DNA of 64,000 bases, taken from positions 62,001 through 126,000 of the forward strand of contig NZ_BAGB01000170.1 of NCBI RefSeq assembly GCF_000308615.1, written 5' to 3'. Position 1 is the stretch's first letter, and every line of letters begins with the position of its first letter. This stretch comes from Nocardia jiangxiensis NBRC 101359. GTDB taxonomy: Bacteria; Actinomycetota; Actinomycetes; Mycobacteriales; Mycobacteriaceae. Shown here one piece after another: positions 51,872 through 61,726 of this stretch. Made by a program: the position numbers and the translations under genes. Under the pieces are notes generated by a model. The model saw nothing but the letters and a program-made list of their open reading frames with translations, searched no databases and was not told the DNA's origin.

Positions 51872-53395
51872 GTGAGTCTGTCGCGGCGGCGGTTTCTGGG
51901 GGTCGGTCTGGCGGGTGCGGGCGCTACCCTCGCGCTGGCGGCCTGCGGTTCCGGACCCGGGGGTGAAGGCGAGCCGCGTTCGGGTGGGACATTGCGGATC
52001 GGTGCGCTGGGGCAGCCGTCGAAGATCGAACGCGATCCGCACCAGACGTTGAGCAACGACAGCGATTTCCTGATCATGTCGCTGGTCTTCGATGCGCTGA
52101 CGGTGCCGGGAGCGAATCCGAACGTGGCGCCGCGGCTGGCGGCGCGGTGGACGCAACAGCCGGATCCGCGGGTGTGGCGATTCGAACTCGCCGCGGGCGC
52201 GACCTTCCACGACGGCTCGCCCGTGACCTCGGCGGATGTGGAGTGGTCGCTGCGCCGGCTGCGCGAGATCGCCGGGGAGACGAAGGTTCCGGTGGCCTCG
52301 GCGCAGGATGTCGTCGCGGACGGGCCGTCCGCGGTGCGGCTGACCACCGCGTCACCGAATCGCGAGCTGCCGCTGCTGCTGCGGCTGATGACCTTCACCG
52401 TCAAGCAGGGGACCACCGATTTCACCCGGCCGATCGGCACGGGTCCGTTCCGGCTCGAATCCTTCAACGACGGCAATGCCCGGCTGGTCCGCAACGAGCA
52501 CTGGCACGGCGGCGCGCCGCTGCTGGACGCGATCGAGGTGCAGCGGTTCGACAGCACGGCCGCGATGACCAACGCGATCCTCGCCGGACAGATCGATCTC
52601 GCCTCGAACGTGGGCGCGGTGGCCGGGCGCACGGCGCGGACCCGGCCGAATCTGACCGTGGTCCGCCGGGCCGACGATGTGGTCATTCCGTTGGTGATGC
52701 GGACCTCGGACGGGCCGTTCGCCGATGCGCGGGTGCGGCAGGCGTTGCGGCTGGCCGTCGATCGGGAGGAACTGGTCAAGCAGATCACCTCCGGGTACGG
52801 CACGGTCGCGAACGATGTTCTCGGCACCGGGGATCCGACCTACGACAAGACCCTCCCGCGCCGCAGCCGCGATATCCCGCGTGCCCGGCGGCTGCTCGCC
52901 GAGGCCGAATTCGACACCTCGGCGAAATACCAGTTGTTCACCAAGGAGGAGGCCGCCGGTGAGGTCGACTTCGCCAAGGTCTTCGCGAACCAGGCCAAGG
53001 ACGTCGGCCTGAACATCGAGGTCGTGATCCAGGACGCCAACGTCTTCTACGACCAGACCTGGTTGAAAGCGCCGCTGTACACCGTGAACTGGGGAACCAA
53101 CGATTCGGTGATCTTCTTCGCCAGCAAGACCATGTACTCGGGCACGAAATGGAACGAATCCGGTTTCAAGGACCCGGAATTCGATAGGGCCTATCTGTCG
53201 GCGTCGACCGCGGTCGACGATGCCACCTACACCGCCGCCAGTCATACCCTGCAGCGGATCGAGTACGACCGCGGCGGATATCTGGTGTGGGGGACCGCCG
53301 ACGGGGTCGACGTCGCTTCCTCCGCCGTGCACGGACTGCCGCGGTTGGGCGGATACGGTCGGGTGCAGTTGGAGAAGGCGTGGATGTCGGCGTGA
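51872..53395 (+). CDS. ABC peptide/metal-type substrate-binding lipoprotein
   Basis: 507 residues from GTG 51872, chosen for GAGGGGGAG directly upstream; ATG 51857 is an alternative start. Tat-type SRRRFLG at residues 4-10 and lipobox LAAC with Cys25. SBP_bac_5 family: GGTLRIGALGQP, FHDGSPVTSADVEWSL, TGPFRLESF, RQALRLAVDREEL. Family members bind oligopeptides, nickel chelates, haem or metallophores. An IdeR-like box upstream points to an iron-linked ligand, an inference. Confidence 0.88.
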   Translation: MSLSRRRFLGVGLAGAGATLALAACGSGPGGEGEPRSGGTLRIGALGQPSKIERDPHQTLSNDSDFLIMSLVFDALTVPGANPNVAPRLAARWTQQPDPRVWRFELAAGATFHDGSPVTSADVEWSLRRLREIAGETKVPVASAQDVVADGPSAVRLTTASPNRELPLLLRLMTFTVKQGTTDFTRPIGTGPFRLESFNDGNARLVRNEHWHGGAPLLDAIEVQRFDSTAAMTNAILAGQIDLASNVGAVAGRTARTRPNLTVVRRADDVVIPLVMRTSDGPFADARVRQALRLAVDREELVKQITSGYGTVANDVLGTGDPTYDKTLPRRSRDIPRARRLLAEAEFDTSAKYQLFTKEEAAGEVDFAKVFANQAKDVGLNIEVVIQDANVFYDQTWLKAPLYTVNWGTNDSVIFFASKTMYSGTKWNESGFKDPEFDRAYLSASTAVDDATYTAASHTLQRIEYDRGGYLVWGTADGVDVASSAVHGLPRLGGYGRVQLEKAWMSA

Positions 53396-54369
53396 GCACG
53401 GCCGTGCGGGCGGCGTCGTCCGGGCGGCGGCGACGGGTCGGCATCGGCATTGCTCGCGTGGTGGGCCAGCGCGTGGTGACGCTGCTGGTCGTGTTGATCA
53501 TCGTATGGGCCGCAGTCGATCTGCTGCCCGGCAACGGCGTCGCCGCCGTCCTCGGACGCGACGCCACGCCCGAGCAGATCGCGGCGCGTGAACACGCTCT
53601 CGGGCTGGATCGGCCGCTGCCGGTCCGGTTCGCATCCTGGCTGGGTGGACTGTTCACCGGTGATTTCGGGACGACCGTGCGCGGCACGTCGATCAATGCC
53701 TTGCTGGACACGAAGTTTCCCAACACGCTGCTGCTCGGTGGTGTGGCATTGGCAGTGACGGCCGTCGCGGCGCTGGCCGGTGGCGCCTGGTGGACGCTGC
53801 GCCCGCACGGTCCGGTGGCGCGCGTGCTCGGCCCGACCACGACGATGGTGATCGCGATACCCGAATTCGTGATCGCGACGTTGCTGGTGTTCGTGTTCTC
53901 GCTGGGCGCGGGGTGGTTTCCGGCGGTGACGCAGATCGATCACGCTGGGCGGCCCGCGCAGTGGTCGATGCTCGTGCTGCCGGTGCTGGCGTTGGCAATT
54001 CCCCAGTCGGGCTGGAATATTCGCGTCACCCGCGCGGCCTTGGCGGAGGCCGCGGCCCTGCCGCATGTGCGCGCCGCCGAGCTGGATGGGCTGTCGGCCC
54101 GCCGGATCATGACACACCACGTCCTGCCGCTCGCCGCACCGACGATCGTGGCGTCGCTGGTGACCTCGGCCGGGATGCTGCTGGGTGGGGCGCTGGTGGT
54201 CGAGACGATCTTCAACTATCCGGGCATCGGGTCGGTGCTGGCGAGTTCGGTCACCGATCGGGACGCTTCGGTCGTGGTCTCCGTGGTCGCGGTGACGGGT
54301 GCGGCGATCACGCTCGCGCTGTTGCTGGCGGATGCGTTGCGGGCGTGGGCAGTTCGGGGGCGGCTGTGA
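53392..54369 (+). CDS. ABC permease, DppB type
   Basis: 325 residues from GTG 53392 with GTGA overlap. An N-terminal membrane helix and the Dpp/Opp motif LGLDRPLPVRFASWLGGLFTGDFGTT are followed by five more segments and the EAA-like loop PHVRAAELDGLSARRIMTHHVLP. It pairs with the next permease in the inner membrane. Belongs to the iron-box operon. Confidence 0.9.
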   Translation: MSTAVRAASSGRRRRVGIGIARVVGQRVVTLLVVLIIVWAAVDLLPGNGVAAVLGRDATPEQIAAREHALGLDRPLPVRFASWLGGLFTGDFGTTVRGTSINALLDTKFPNTLLLGGVALAVTAVAALAGGAWWTLRPHGPVARVLGPTTTMVIAIPEFVIATLLVFVFSLGAGWFPAVTQIDHAGRPAQWSMLVLPVLALAIPQSGWNIRVTRAALAEAAALPHVRAAELDGLSARRIMTHHVLPLAAPTIVASLVTSAGMLLGGALVVETIFNYPGIGSVLASSVTDRDASVVVSVVAVTGAAITLALLLADALRAWAVRGRL

Positions 54370-55172
54370 ATTCGTCGATGCGGTGTGCGCGGACGGGCGC
54401 GGTCGCGTTGCCGGCCGTGGTGGTCGTCCTGCTGGCCGTCGCCGGGCCGTTCCTGGCCGCACACCCGGCCACCGAACCGGTCGACATTCCGTATGCGACG
54501 CCTTCGGCGGCCGCGCTGCTGGGCACGGACCACCTCGGCCAGGACGTCGCCGGCCGAGTTCTGCTCGGGGGCTGGGGATTGCTGCTGCTGGCCGCGGTCA
54601 TCGCCGTGCTGGTGACCGCGTTGGCCGCGGTGATCGGGGCGGTCGCCGCGTTACGGCCCGCGATCGGCGCGTTGATCGAGCGAACCACCGATGCGCTGAT
54701 GCTCGCCCCGCCGGTGCTGGCGATCCTGCTGGTCATGCTGTCGTGGCCGGAGTCGGGCACGATCGGGCTGGTGGCGATCGCGGTGGTCGTCGGGACACCC
54801 TATGCCGCACGGGTTTTCGCGGCCGCCGCCGCGCGGACCGCCGTCTCCGGATATGTGGAGGTCGCCGTGGCGAGTGGAGAGCGGTTGCCGTACTTGATCT
54901 TTCGTGAAGTGCTGCCGAACCTGCGGGAGACGGTCGCGACACAGTTGGGGTTGCGATTCGTGGAGGCCACCTATCTGGTGAGTACGGCGGCGTTTCTGCA
55001 ACTGCCGACCTCGCTCGGGGAAACGAACTGGGCCCTGATGGTCCGGGAGAACAGCGCGGGCATCATGCTCAATCCCGCCGCCGTGGTCGCGCCCGCGGTG
55101 GCCATCGGGATGCTCGCGGTCAGTGTGAACGCGACCATCGGTGTCTTCGGCCGACGGATGGTGACCGTATGA
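54366..55172 (+). CDS. ABC permease, DppC type
   Basis: 268 residues from GTG 54366 with GTGA overlap. LLGTDHLGQDVAGRVLLGG is the DppC/OppC hallmark; the EAA-like loop is YVEVAVASGERLPYLIFREVLPNL. It completes the permease dimer. Confidence 0.9.
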   Translation: MNSSMRCARTGAVALPAVVVVLLAVAGPFLAAHPATEPVDIPYATPSAAALLGTDHLGQDVAGRVLLGGWGLLLLAAVIAVLVTALAAVIGAVAALRPAIGALIERTTDALMLAPPVLAILLVMLSWPESGTIGLVAIAVVVGTPYAARVFAAAAARTAVSGYVEVAVASGERLPYLIFREVLPNLRETVATQLGLRFVEATYLVSTAAFLQLPTSLGETNWALMVRENSAGIMLNPAAVVAPAVAIGMLAVSVNATIGVFGRRMVTV

Positions 55173-56614
55173 GCACACCGGCGATCGTGGTGGATGCGTT
55201 GACGTTGGCGAATATCAACGGCGACACGGTGTTACGCGATATCTCGGGTAACGTGCCGCACGGTGCGGTCACCGCGGTGCGAGGCGCATCCGGCAGCGGC
55301 AAGACCACCCTGATGCAGGCGGCGGTCGGCCATCTGCCGCCCGCGATCCGGCATCGGGCGGGGTCGATCTCCGTCCTGGACCACGACATCCTCGCGCTCG
55401 ACCCGCGTCGGCTGCGCGAGTTGCGGCGCACGCGGATCGCGTTCGTCGGCCAGGATCCCGGATCGGCGCTGAACCCGACGATGCGGGTGCGGGCGCTGCT
55501 GACCGAGCTCGCACCCGACGACGGCGCCCCCGAGCCCGCCGAACTGCTGGCGCGAGTGGGGTTGTCCGGTGAGCTCGCCGGTCGCCGGGCGGGTGAACTG
55601 TCCGGTGGGCAGCAACGGCGGGTCGCTCTCGCGCGTGCGCTGTCCCGCGATGCGCGAATCCTGCTGGTCGACGAACCGTTCGCGGGTCTGGATCCGGCTG
55701 CCCGCCAGGACATCGCACGAGTTCTGCGGGAATTGGCCGACCACGACGATATGGCGATCGTGCTGTCCGGACATCAGCACGAGCAGCTGGATGCTCTGGC
55801 GGACAACGACATCCATCTGGACCGCCGGGCGATCGGTCACTCGGCTATCCGCTGCTCTCCTGCCGACCCGGTTGCGAAAGAAGGTGTTTCGGCACTGTCC
55901 TGCCGCGGTATCGGTGTGCGCCGCGGCGAGAGCACCGTACTGTCCGATATCGACTTCGACGCCGATCGCGGTGGTGCGATCGCGGTGATCGGGGAATCCG
56001 GCGCCGGGAAGACCACTCTCGCCCGGGTCCTGGCCGGACTCGAACCCCGGGCGACCGGATCGATCCGGCTCGACGGAACCGCCATCCCGCTGACCGCGCC
56101 GCGCCGTACCGAAAGCGTCTGCCGCGGTATCCAATTGGTTCCGCAGGATCCGAGTTCGACGCTCAACCCGCGCCGGATCGTCGCGGAGATCATCGGCCGC
56201 CCGCTGGCCCGCCGCGGCCTGCGAAACCGTGCGGACCGCGAACGCGCCGTCGAGGAACTACTCGACGCCGTGGGCCTGTCCCGCGACCACATGCACCGCC
56301 GCCCCGCGGAACTGTCCGGCGGACAACGACAACGAGTCTCGATCGCCCGCGCCCTGGCCCATCAACCGCGCGTGCTGATCTGCGACGAGGTCACCTCCGC
56401 CCTCGACCCGGCCACCGCCACCGCCATCATGGACGTCCTCCGCGAAACCACCACCACCCACGGCACCGCCCTGATCATCATCAGCCACGACCACGAACTC
56501 GTCGCCCGCTACTGCGATCGTGCCGTAGAGCTTCGCGGCGGCGTCCTCACCGCCTCCCGCCCCTTGGGCGAGATGACCGCACAACAGGAACTGCGGCGGA
56601 CCACGGCAGGGTAG
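55169..56614 (+). CDS. Fused double ABC ATPase, DppD-DppF type
   Basis: 481 residues, ATGA overlap. Two complete nucleotide-binding domains in one chain: first GASGSGKTT, LSGGQQRRVALARAL, LLVDEPFAGLD; second GESGAGKTT (near residue 275), LSGGQRQRVSIARAL, LICDEVTSALD. Dpp systems usually carry these on two proteins; fused versions occur in metallophore-type importers. It powers the transporter encoded just upstream. Confidence 0.9.
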   Translation: MSTPAIVVDALTLANINGDTVLRDISGNVPHGAVTAVRGASGSGKTTLMQAAVGHLPPAIRHRAGSISVLDHDILALDPRRLRELRRTRIAFVGQDPGSALNPTMRVRALLTELAPDDGAPEPAELLARVGLSGELAGRRAGELSGGQQRRVALARALSRDARILLVDEPFAGLDPAARQDIARVLRELADHDDMAIVLSGHQHEQLDALADNDIHLDRRAIGHSAIRCSPADPVAKEGVSALSCRGIGVRRGESTVLSDIDFDADRGGAIAVIGESGAGKTTLARVLAGLEPRATGSIRLDGTAIPLTAPRRTESVCRGIQLVPQDPSSTLNPRRIVAEIIGRPLARRGLRNRADRERAVEELLDAVGLSRDHMHRRPAELSGGQRQRVSIARALAHQPRVLICDEVTSALDPATATAIMDVLRETTTTHGTALIIISHDHELVARYCDRAVELRGGVLTASRPLGEMTAQQELRRTTAG

Positions 56615-56790
56615 ACAGACGCGGCCCGCCGACTCGCAATTGCGCTCTCCTGCAACCGAAGTTGTCCTCCTGTCCGGCTCGATGTCGGCTGACGGCAGGT
56701 CGCGATGTGCTGGGATGTTCGTACCGAATGATGCTGTGGCCGAGTGTATTCCACTCTCCATCACGAGGGCCACTGCCGGAAGGTTCGCGG

Positions 56791-57366
56791 TCAGGTGCGG
56801 TTCCGGGATCTCAGCCCGGCGCGGAGCTTGGTGAGGAAACGTTCGAGGTGTGGGTCGGATTCCGGGATGGTGGAGGAGTCGATGTCCCACCAACGGCCGC
56901 CGTCGAATTCCCTTGGGTCCAAGGCATAATCGCGGTTGCGGGATCCGCGGATGACGTACCACAGGGAGACGTCGGTGTGGGCGAGGGCCTTGCCGACGGT
57001 CTGGGTCACGGTGAGGAACAGTGGCCGGTCGCCGACGACGGTGAATTCGGCGTCGATGTCGAGTTCTTCGGCCGCCTCTCGTCCGGCTGCGGTGAGTGGG
57101 TGTTCTCCTGGTTCGATGTGGCCGCCCATCGGCAGGTGTAGTCCGGCCAGGAGGTGTCGGCCGAGGAAGATGCCGGATTCGTCGGGGTCGACGAGTACGA
57201 CGTAGGAGACCAGGTGTTGGGGTGGGGTTGCGGGTTTGGCGCGGCGGAAGATGTCGTCGGTGTCGGCGAGCCAGGCCAGCGTGTGGTCGATGTGTTGCTG
57301 TTCGAGGGAGTCGAGTGGTGCGATCGCTTGCACGACGTCGTGGACGAGGGCGGTGGCGGGGTGCAT
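56791..57366 (-). CDS. Nudix hydrolase
   Basis: 191 residues from ATG 57366. The Nudix box GGHIEPGEHPLTAAGREAAEELD spans residues 81-103 with all catalytic Glu residues (REAAEE). Hydrolyses a nucleoside diphosphate linked to another group; substrate unknown. It converges on the ABC operon and is followed upstream by an SDR gene on the same strand. Confidence 0.88.
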   Translation of the reverse strand: MHPATALVHDVVQAIAPLDSLEQQHIDHTLAWLADTDDIFRRAKPATPPQHLVSYVVLVDPDESGIFLGRHLLAGLHLPMGGHIEPGEHPLTAAGREAAEELDIDAEFTVVGDRPLFLTVTQTVGKALAHTDVSLWYVIRGSRNRDYALDPREFDGGRWWDIDSSTIPESDPHLERFLTKLRAGLRSRNRT

Positions 57367-57440
57367 GCCCGTGGACCATAGCTGTGGGTACCGACAACGC
57401 GAGGTTCGGATGTCCTCGGGGCGACGGCAGGTCGGAGTCG

Positions 57441-58379
57441 TCACTTCCGCAGTGGTGTAGCCGGACGCACCAGCGGATCCACGCCGGTCAGGGCGACGCT
57501 GGCAGCCCAGAGCCGGTCGGCGGCCTCCAGGTCGGTCATGTGCGCGTGCGGTGTTTCGCGGCGCGGTCGTCCACGGAGGCCGAAAACCCTTGGCCCCCAT
57601 AGTTGTCCACCGGTGCTCTCGGTGTCGAGGATGGCTCGGACGATGCTCTGGGCCCCCGCGTGTTTGCCGTGCAGTACAACGCCTGCGGGCAGTCCGCGCA
57701 GGCGCTGGGCCGTGGTGCGGACGAACAGCGGTGGCCGCGACGGGGTCAGCGAATCCAGGGCGCCACCGGGATGGGCGATGATGCTGGCGGTGTCGGCGCC
57801 GCGTGCGCGCAGTCGGCGATCCAATTCGAAACCGAACAGCATCTGGGCCAGTTTCGACCGACCGTAGGTGCGCTTGGGCCGATAGTCGCGCGCCGACTGC
57901 AGATCGTCGAGATCCAGCAGTTCCGACCGCGCGGCGAAGCTGCCCACCGTGATCACCCGGCTGTGCGCGGCGGCAGCCAGCATCGGCGCCAAATGAGCGA
58001 CCAACGCGAAGTGGCCGAGATGGTTTGTCGCGAACATCAATTCGTGCCCCTGAGCGTTCACGCGGCGTTCGGGGCCCGACAGTAGTATCCCGGCATTGAG
58101 CACGACCGCGTCCAGGCGCTCTACGTCCAGGGCGTCGACTGTCGCAGGTAGCGACGACAGGTCCGCCAGGTCCAGGCGCACCGACCGCAGTCGAGCGGCC
58201 GGAACCCGCACTCGGATCGCCTGTATCGCGAGGTCGGCCTTGGCGGCGTCACGGCAGCCCAGCGCAACGTCGGCGCCCTCGGCCGCGAGTTGCTCCGCGA
58301 CGAAATATCCGATGCCCGCACTGGCGCCGGTAACCAGAATCGTTTTCCCCTCGGCGCGACACCCGCTGTTCAACGTCAT
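57441..58379 (-). CDS. SDR-family oxidoreductase
   Basis: 312 residues from ATG 58379. TGASAGIGYF cofactor loop, LDLADLSS, LNAGI, and the active-site YGRSK. The layout matches the retinol-dehydrogenase/protochlorophyllide-reductase-like extended SDRs, which prefer NADP and lipophilic alcohols. Substrate unknown. Divergent from the luciferase-like gene at 58540. Confidence 0.85.
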   Translation of the reverse strand: MTLNSGCRAEGKTILVTGASAGIGYFVAEQLAAEGADVALGCRDAAKADLAIQAIRVRVPAARLRSVRLDLADLSSLPATVDALDVERLDAVVLNAGILLSGPERRVNAQGHELMFATNHLGHFALVAHLAPMLAAAAHSRVITVGSFAARSELLDLDDLQSARDYRPKRTYGRSKLAQMLFGFELDRRLRARGADTASIIAHPGGALDSLTPSRPPLFVRTTAQRLRGLPAGVVLHGKHAGAQSIVRAILDTESTGGQLWGPRVFGLRGRPRRETPHAHMTDLEAADRLWAASVALTGVDPLVRPATPLRK

Positions 58380-58539
58380 GCCGACGACCCTGACACCGTG
58401 CTCTTGCACCGCCCTGGCATCCCACTGGCATAGCGGCCCACCCAAATCGCAAGACTCTCGGCGGCTCGGCTGCACCGATGAATTCCGGCCGGATCCGTCG
58501 TCGAAACCTCTGGATGTACCGACAGACAGGGGTCCAGGC

Positions 58540-59343
58540 ATGACGAAGCCGTTTCGATTCGGGGTCGTTGCCCCGCTCACAACCGACCTGCCGACGTGGC
58601 GAGATCGCGTGCGTCGCATCGCCGACAGCGGCTATTCGACGCTGCTGGTGCCCGACGTCTCGCGCTGGCAACCGGCACCCGGCCCCATGGTGGCCACCGC
58701 CGCGGCCCTCACCGACCTGCGTGTGGGCACCTGGGTGTACGCCTCTCCGCTACGGCCGGCCTGGATGACGGCGTGGGAGGCGCACTCGCTGTCGCTGTTG
58801 ACCGACGGTCGGTTCGAGTTCGGAATCGGCACCGGCAGGCCGGGAATCGAGGACGAGCTGCGCGAACTGGGACTGCCCGTGGTCCCGCCCAGCGAGCGAC
58901 TGGCCCAGGTGCGTGAAACCATCAGGGCGATAAGAGATCTCGATGGCCCCGACCGTCACACGCCGGTGGTGATGGCCGTGCGCGGGCCCAAGGCCCGGGT
59001 CCTGGCGGCCGAGGTCGCGGACACCGTCACCTTCGCACTGCGAGCACACGAGTCCCGTGCCGAAGTCACCCGGTTGGCACACGAATTCCGCACGCGCGGA
59101 GAGCTCGAGCTCGCGCTACACGTGCCGATCATCGGTGACACGGTCGCGCCGTTCATGGCCCCGCCCGATACCGATGTCGCTGCGCTCCCGGCGGATTCAC
59201 TGACCCTACTTCCGAAGGACCCGGCCGCCGCCGCCGAGGAAATTCAGCGGCGGCGGGAGGAGATCGGGTTCTCCTACTTCGTATTCGGCGCCGACTCCGC
59301 CGACACGTTGGCACCGGTCGTGGCCGAACTGACCGGGCGTTAG
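58540..59343 (+). CDS. LLM-class F420/FMN-dependent oxidoreductase
   Basis: 267 residues from ATG 58540 with GACAGGGG ahead. Luciferase-like barrel: RIADSGYSTLLVPDVS, RVGTWVYASPLR, AHSLSLLTDGRFEFGIGTGRPG and VMAVRGPKARVLAAEVADTVTFAL. Members use F420 or FMN as hydride carrier. Substrate unknown. Divergent from the SDR gene, so the two may share control. Confidence 0.85.
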   Translation: MTKPFRFGVVAPLTTDLPTWRDRVRRIADSGYSTLLVPDVSRWQPAPGPMVATAAALTDLRVGTWVYASPLRPAWMTAWEAHSLSLLTDGRFEFGIGTGRPGIEDELRELGLPVVPPSERLAQVRETIRAIRDLDGPDRHTPVVMAVRGPKARVLAAEVADTVTFALRAHESRAEVTRLAHEFRTRGELELALHVPIIGDTVAPFMAPPDTDVAALPADSLTLLPKDPAAAAEEIQRRREEIGFSYFVFGADSADTLAPVVAELTGR

Positions 59344-59407
59344 TTCGGACCGGCGTGGGATGAGGCGAGGCGGCACTCGTCAGTTGGTCGGGACGACGCG
59401 AATTCGA

Positions 59408-60205
59408 TTATGCGAAGTCGGCCGTGATGTAGTTCGCCGCCGCGGTCGTCCAGGGCACGTTCATGCCCGGCATGTTCTGCGCGGAGTAGAGCACATGCTG
59501 GCCCTGCGGATACGGGGTGAGGTAGCCGATCACGCCGTTGACCGCCTCGGTATAGCGCTGCAGGTTGGTCAGTGGGTTGCCCATCAGGAACTCCAACAGC
59601 TGGGCGAAGATCAGATAGCCCACATTGCCCAGGCGCGCGCCCTCGACGAACGAGAACGGGGAGATTCCCACATCGATGATGCGTAGCGGCGAATCGGCCG
59701 GTGAGGCGGTGATGATGTCGCCCGGATTCGCATACTCCCGGGTCGCGACCGCGCCGGGCCAGGTTCCGCGCTGGCCGTGCAGGCCGAATGTCGTTGCCGG
59801 GCAGAGGTTGTTCACCGAATCTCCCGCCTTGCGCAGCGGATTGGCGATGAAGACGGCGAACGCGATCTCCAGGGGACTGCCGTCGGTGTTGGTGTACTGC
59901 CCCGACGCCACCCCCTCGAGGATATGGCTGGCGCAGATCCCGCCCAGCGAATAGCTCAGCAGCCCACAGACATTCGGCGATTGCTGGATCGCCTGCACGC
60001 CCGCGGCGGTGCCCAGTTGCACCGATGTGTCCAGCGACGGTCCCCACAGATTCGGGTCCGGGCCGACCGAGGCGGGCCAGTCGGGTTCGAAGAAACTGAA
60101 ACTATCGGTCGAGAGTAGATCGGTGATCGAGGCCAGCATTCCCGCGGGCGATCCGTCCGCGTTCCGCGTCTCCCCGGTTCCTCGCAGTGTGATGATGTCG
60201 ATCAT
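59408..60205 (-). CDS. PE-PPE-domain hydrolase-like protein
   Basis: 265 residues with no signal peptide or membrane segment. Serine hydrolase elbow GLLSYSLGG and an N-terminal ITLRGTGE as in the mycobacterial PE-PPE C-terminal domain, related to cutinases and phage LysB-type esterases. Late DVGIS and NMPGMNVPW may hold other triad members, but I cannot assign Asp and His with certainty. The PE or PPE leader is absent. A cytosolic esterase role is inferred. Confidence 0.78.
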   Translation of the reverse strand: MIDIITLRGTGETRNADGSPAGMLASITDLLSTDSFSFFEPDWPASVGPDPNLWGPSLDTSVQLGTAAGVQAIQQSPNVCGLLSYSLGGICASHILEGVASGQYTNTDGSPLEIAFAVFIANPLRKAGDSVNNLCPATTFGLHGQRGTWPGAVATREYANPGDIITASPADSPLRIIDVGISPFSFVEGARLGNVGYLIFAQLLEFLMGNPLTNLQRYTEAVNGVIGYLTPYPQGQHVLYSAQNMPGMNVPWTTAAANYITADFA

Positions 60206-60289
60206 GGGTTCTCCTTGATCGCAACGGTTTTCCGGTACTTCCAGGGTAGAACCGAGATGGTGATTCGGAACACATGTCGGCCCAGTTCC

Positions 60290-61585
60290 TCACTGATCGA
60301 TTCCTGCGTGCGGCGAGGTCGTGGCATGGTCGCGCGATCCGGGTTCCGGACGGCGCTCGCCGACGACGATCCGGCCGTTCAGGATCGTCATACGCAGTTC
60401 GCGGAGGTTGCCGATGTCGGCGGTGGGATCTGCGGTCAGCATGATCAAGTCGGCGCGTTGACCGCGTGCGAGGGTGCCGATGTCGGGGCGGGCGCACTGC
60501 CGCGCCGCGCCGCTGGTGGCCGCGATGAGCGTCTGGACGGGCGTCATCCCGGCGGCGACCATCAGCTCGGCCTCCTCCAGTGTGTTCGCCCCGAATATGC
60601 CTCGGCCGGTGAAGGTATCGCTGCCCAGTGCGATGCGCACGCCGGCATCGGCGACCTTCCTGAGGTTGCCGCGGGCGTCCGGGTGGATCGCGTCGTGAAT
60701 CCAGAGCGTCGGCGTGTAGGTGACGTCGCGGTCGAGCATCAGCTCGACCAGCGAATCGTCGGTGATGGGTTCGACCGTGACGCCGTGTTCCAGACCGTCC
60801 GCCCCGGCCTCGATCGCCTCACGCGCCGCGACCTGCTGAGTGGTGTGCACGGTTACCCGCAGTCCTCGTTCGTGTCCGGTTTCGATGCCCGCCCGAAGGA
60901 GATCCAGGGGCAACCGCACCAGCTCGACACCGGCCGGGAAAGCGGGATTCTGCCAGAGGTACTTCGGTGAGTCGTGGTGGGCGCATGCGCCTTCCGAGAG
61001 CAGTTTTATCGCGTCGACCTTGCGGTCGGCCAGCTGATGGACCAGGTCGCGCATCTGCTGCACGCCGTCGATCTCGCCGGTGAATCGTGCACGCGCCCAA
61101 GGATTGCCGCTGAAGATGGTGGACGCGGGGTGACCGTCGCGTCGGGTGATGCCGCAGCCGGTCGCCAGCAGCCTGGGGCCGCGTAGTGTGCCCGCGGCGA
61201 TTCGGGCTCGTGTCCCGAGGATCCCGTCGGTCGGATCGCCGACGGATTTGATGGTGGTGACGCCGTGCTGCAGGAACAGATCGAGCCGTCCGGGCAGCTC
61301 GTTCTCCTCGAACGCCTGCATCGATTCCGGATCGGACACCGCGTGGACGTCGTAGAAGTGCAGGTGGGTGTCGATCAGTCCCGGCATCACCCAGGCTCCG
61401 GCCGCGTCGACTTCGCGCGTACCACTCAGGGGCTCCGGGGAGACGGCGGCGATCTGTCCACCGTCGATGGCGACGTCGCGCGGCCGGGTGTGCACCTCGT
61501 GGCCATCGAATACGTGCGCACGGCGGATCACGAGATCGTACGTTCCGCGCGCTTCGGTCCGCACGATTGCTGGTTCACAGGCCAC
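60290..61585 (-). CDS. Imidazolonepropionase/prolidase-like amidohydrolase
   Basis: 431 residues. Metal sites: HxH in DTHLHFYD, Lys in AIKLLSEG, His in VHTTQQ, GLEHG and Asp in ALGSDTFTG. C-terminal RGQRADLIMLTADPTADI closes the beta-sandwich. It hydrolyses an amide, lactam or peptide substrate, type unknown. It is divergent from an HxlR regulator. Confidence 0.87.
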   Translation of the reverse strand: MACEPAIVRTEARGTYDLVIRRAHVFDGHEVHTRPRDVAIDGGQIAAVSPEPLSGTREVDAAGAWVMPGLIDTHLHFYDVHAVSDPESMQAFEENELPGRLDLFLQHGVTTIKSVGDPTDGILGTRARIAAGTLRGPRLLATGCGITRRDGHPASTIFSGNPWARARFTGEIDGVQQMRDLVHQLADRKVDAIKLLSEGACAHHDSPKYLWQNPAFPAGVELVRLPLDLLRAGIETGHERGLRVTVHTTQQVAAREAIEAGADGLEHGVTVEPITDDSLVELMLDRDVTYTPTLWIHDAIHPDARGNLRKVADAGVRIALGSDTFTGRGIFGANTLEEAELMVAAGMTPVQTLIAATSGAARQCARPDIGTLARGQRADLIMLTADPTADIGNLRELRMTILNGRIVVGERRPEPGSRDHATTSPHAGIDQ

Positions 61586-61726
61586 TGCCGCACTCCTGAT
61601 CGGTCGGTATCTGATGCGGATCGGGCGCGAGCGGACCCGTCGGTACCACTGCCGGGCATCAATTCCTTACCAGGTTACAAAATAAAACCAAGGATGCAAA
61701 TATTCCCGCCTCGTATCCTGGGAGGT

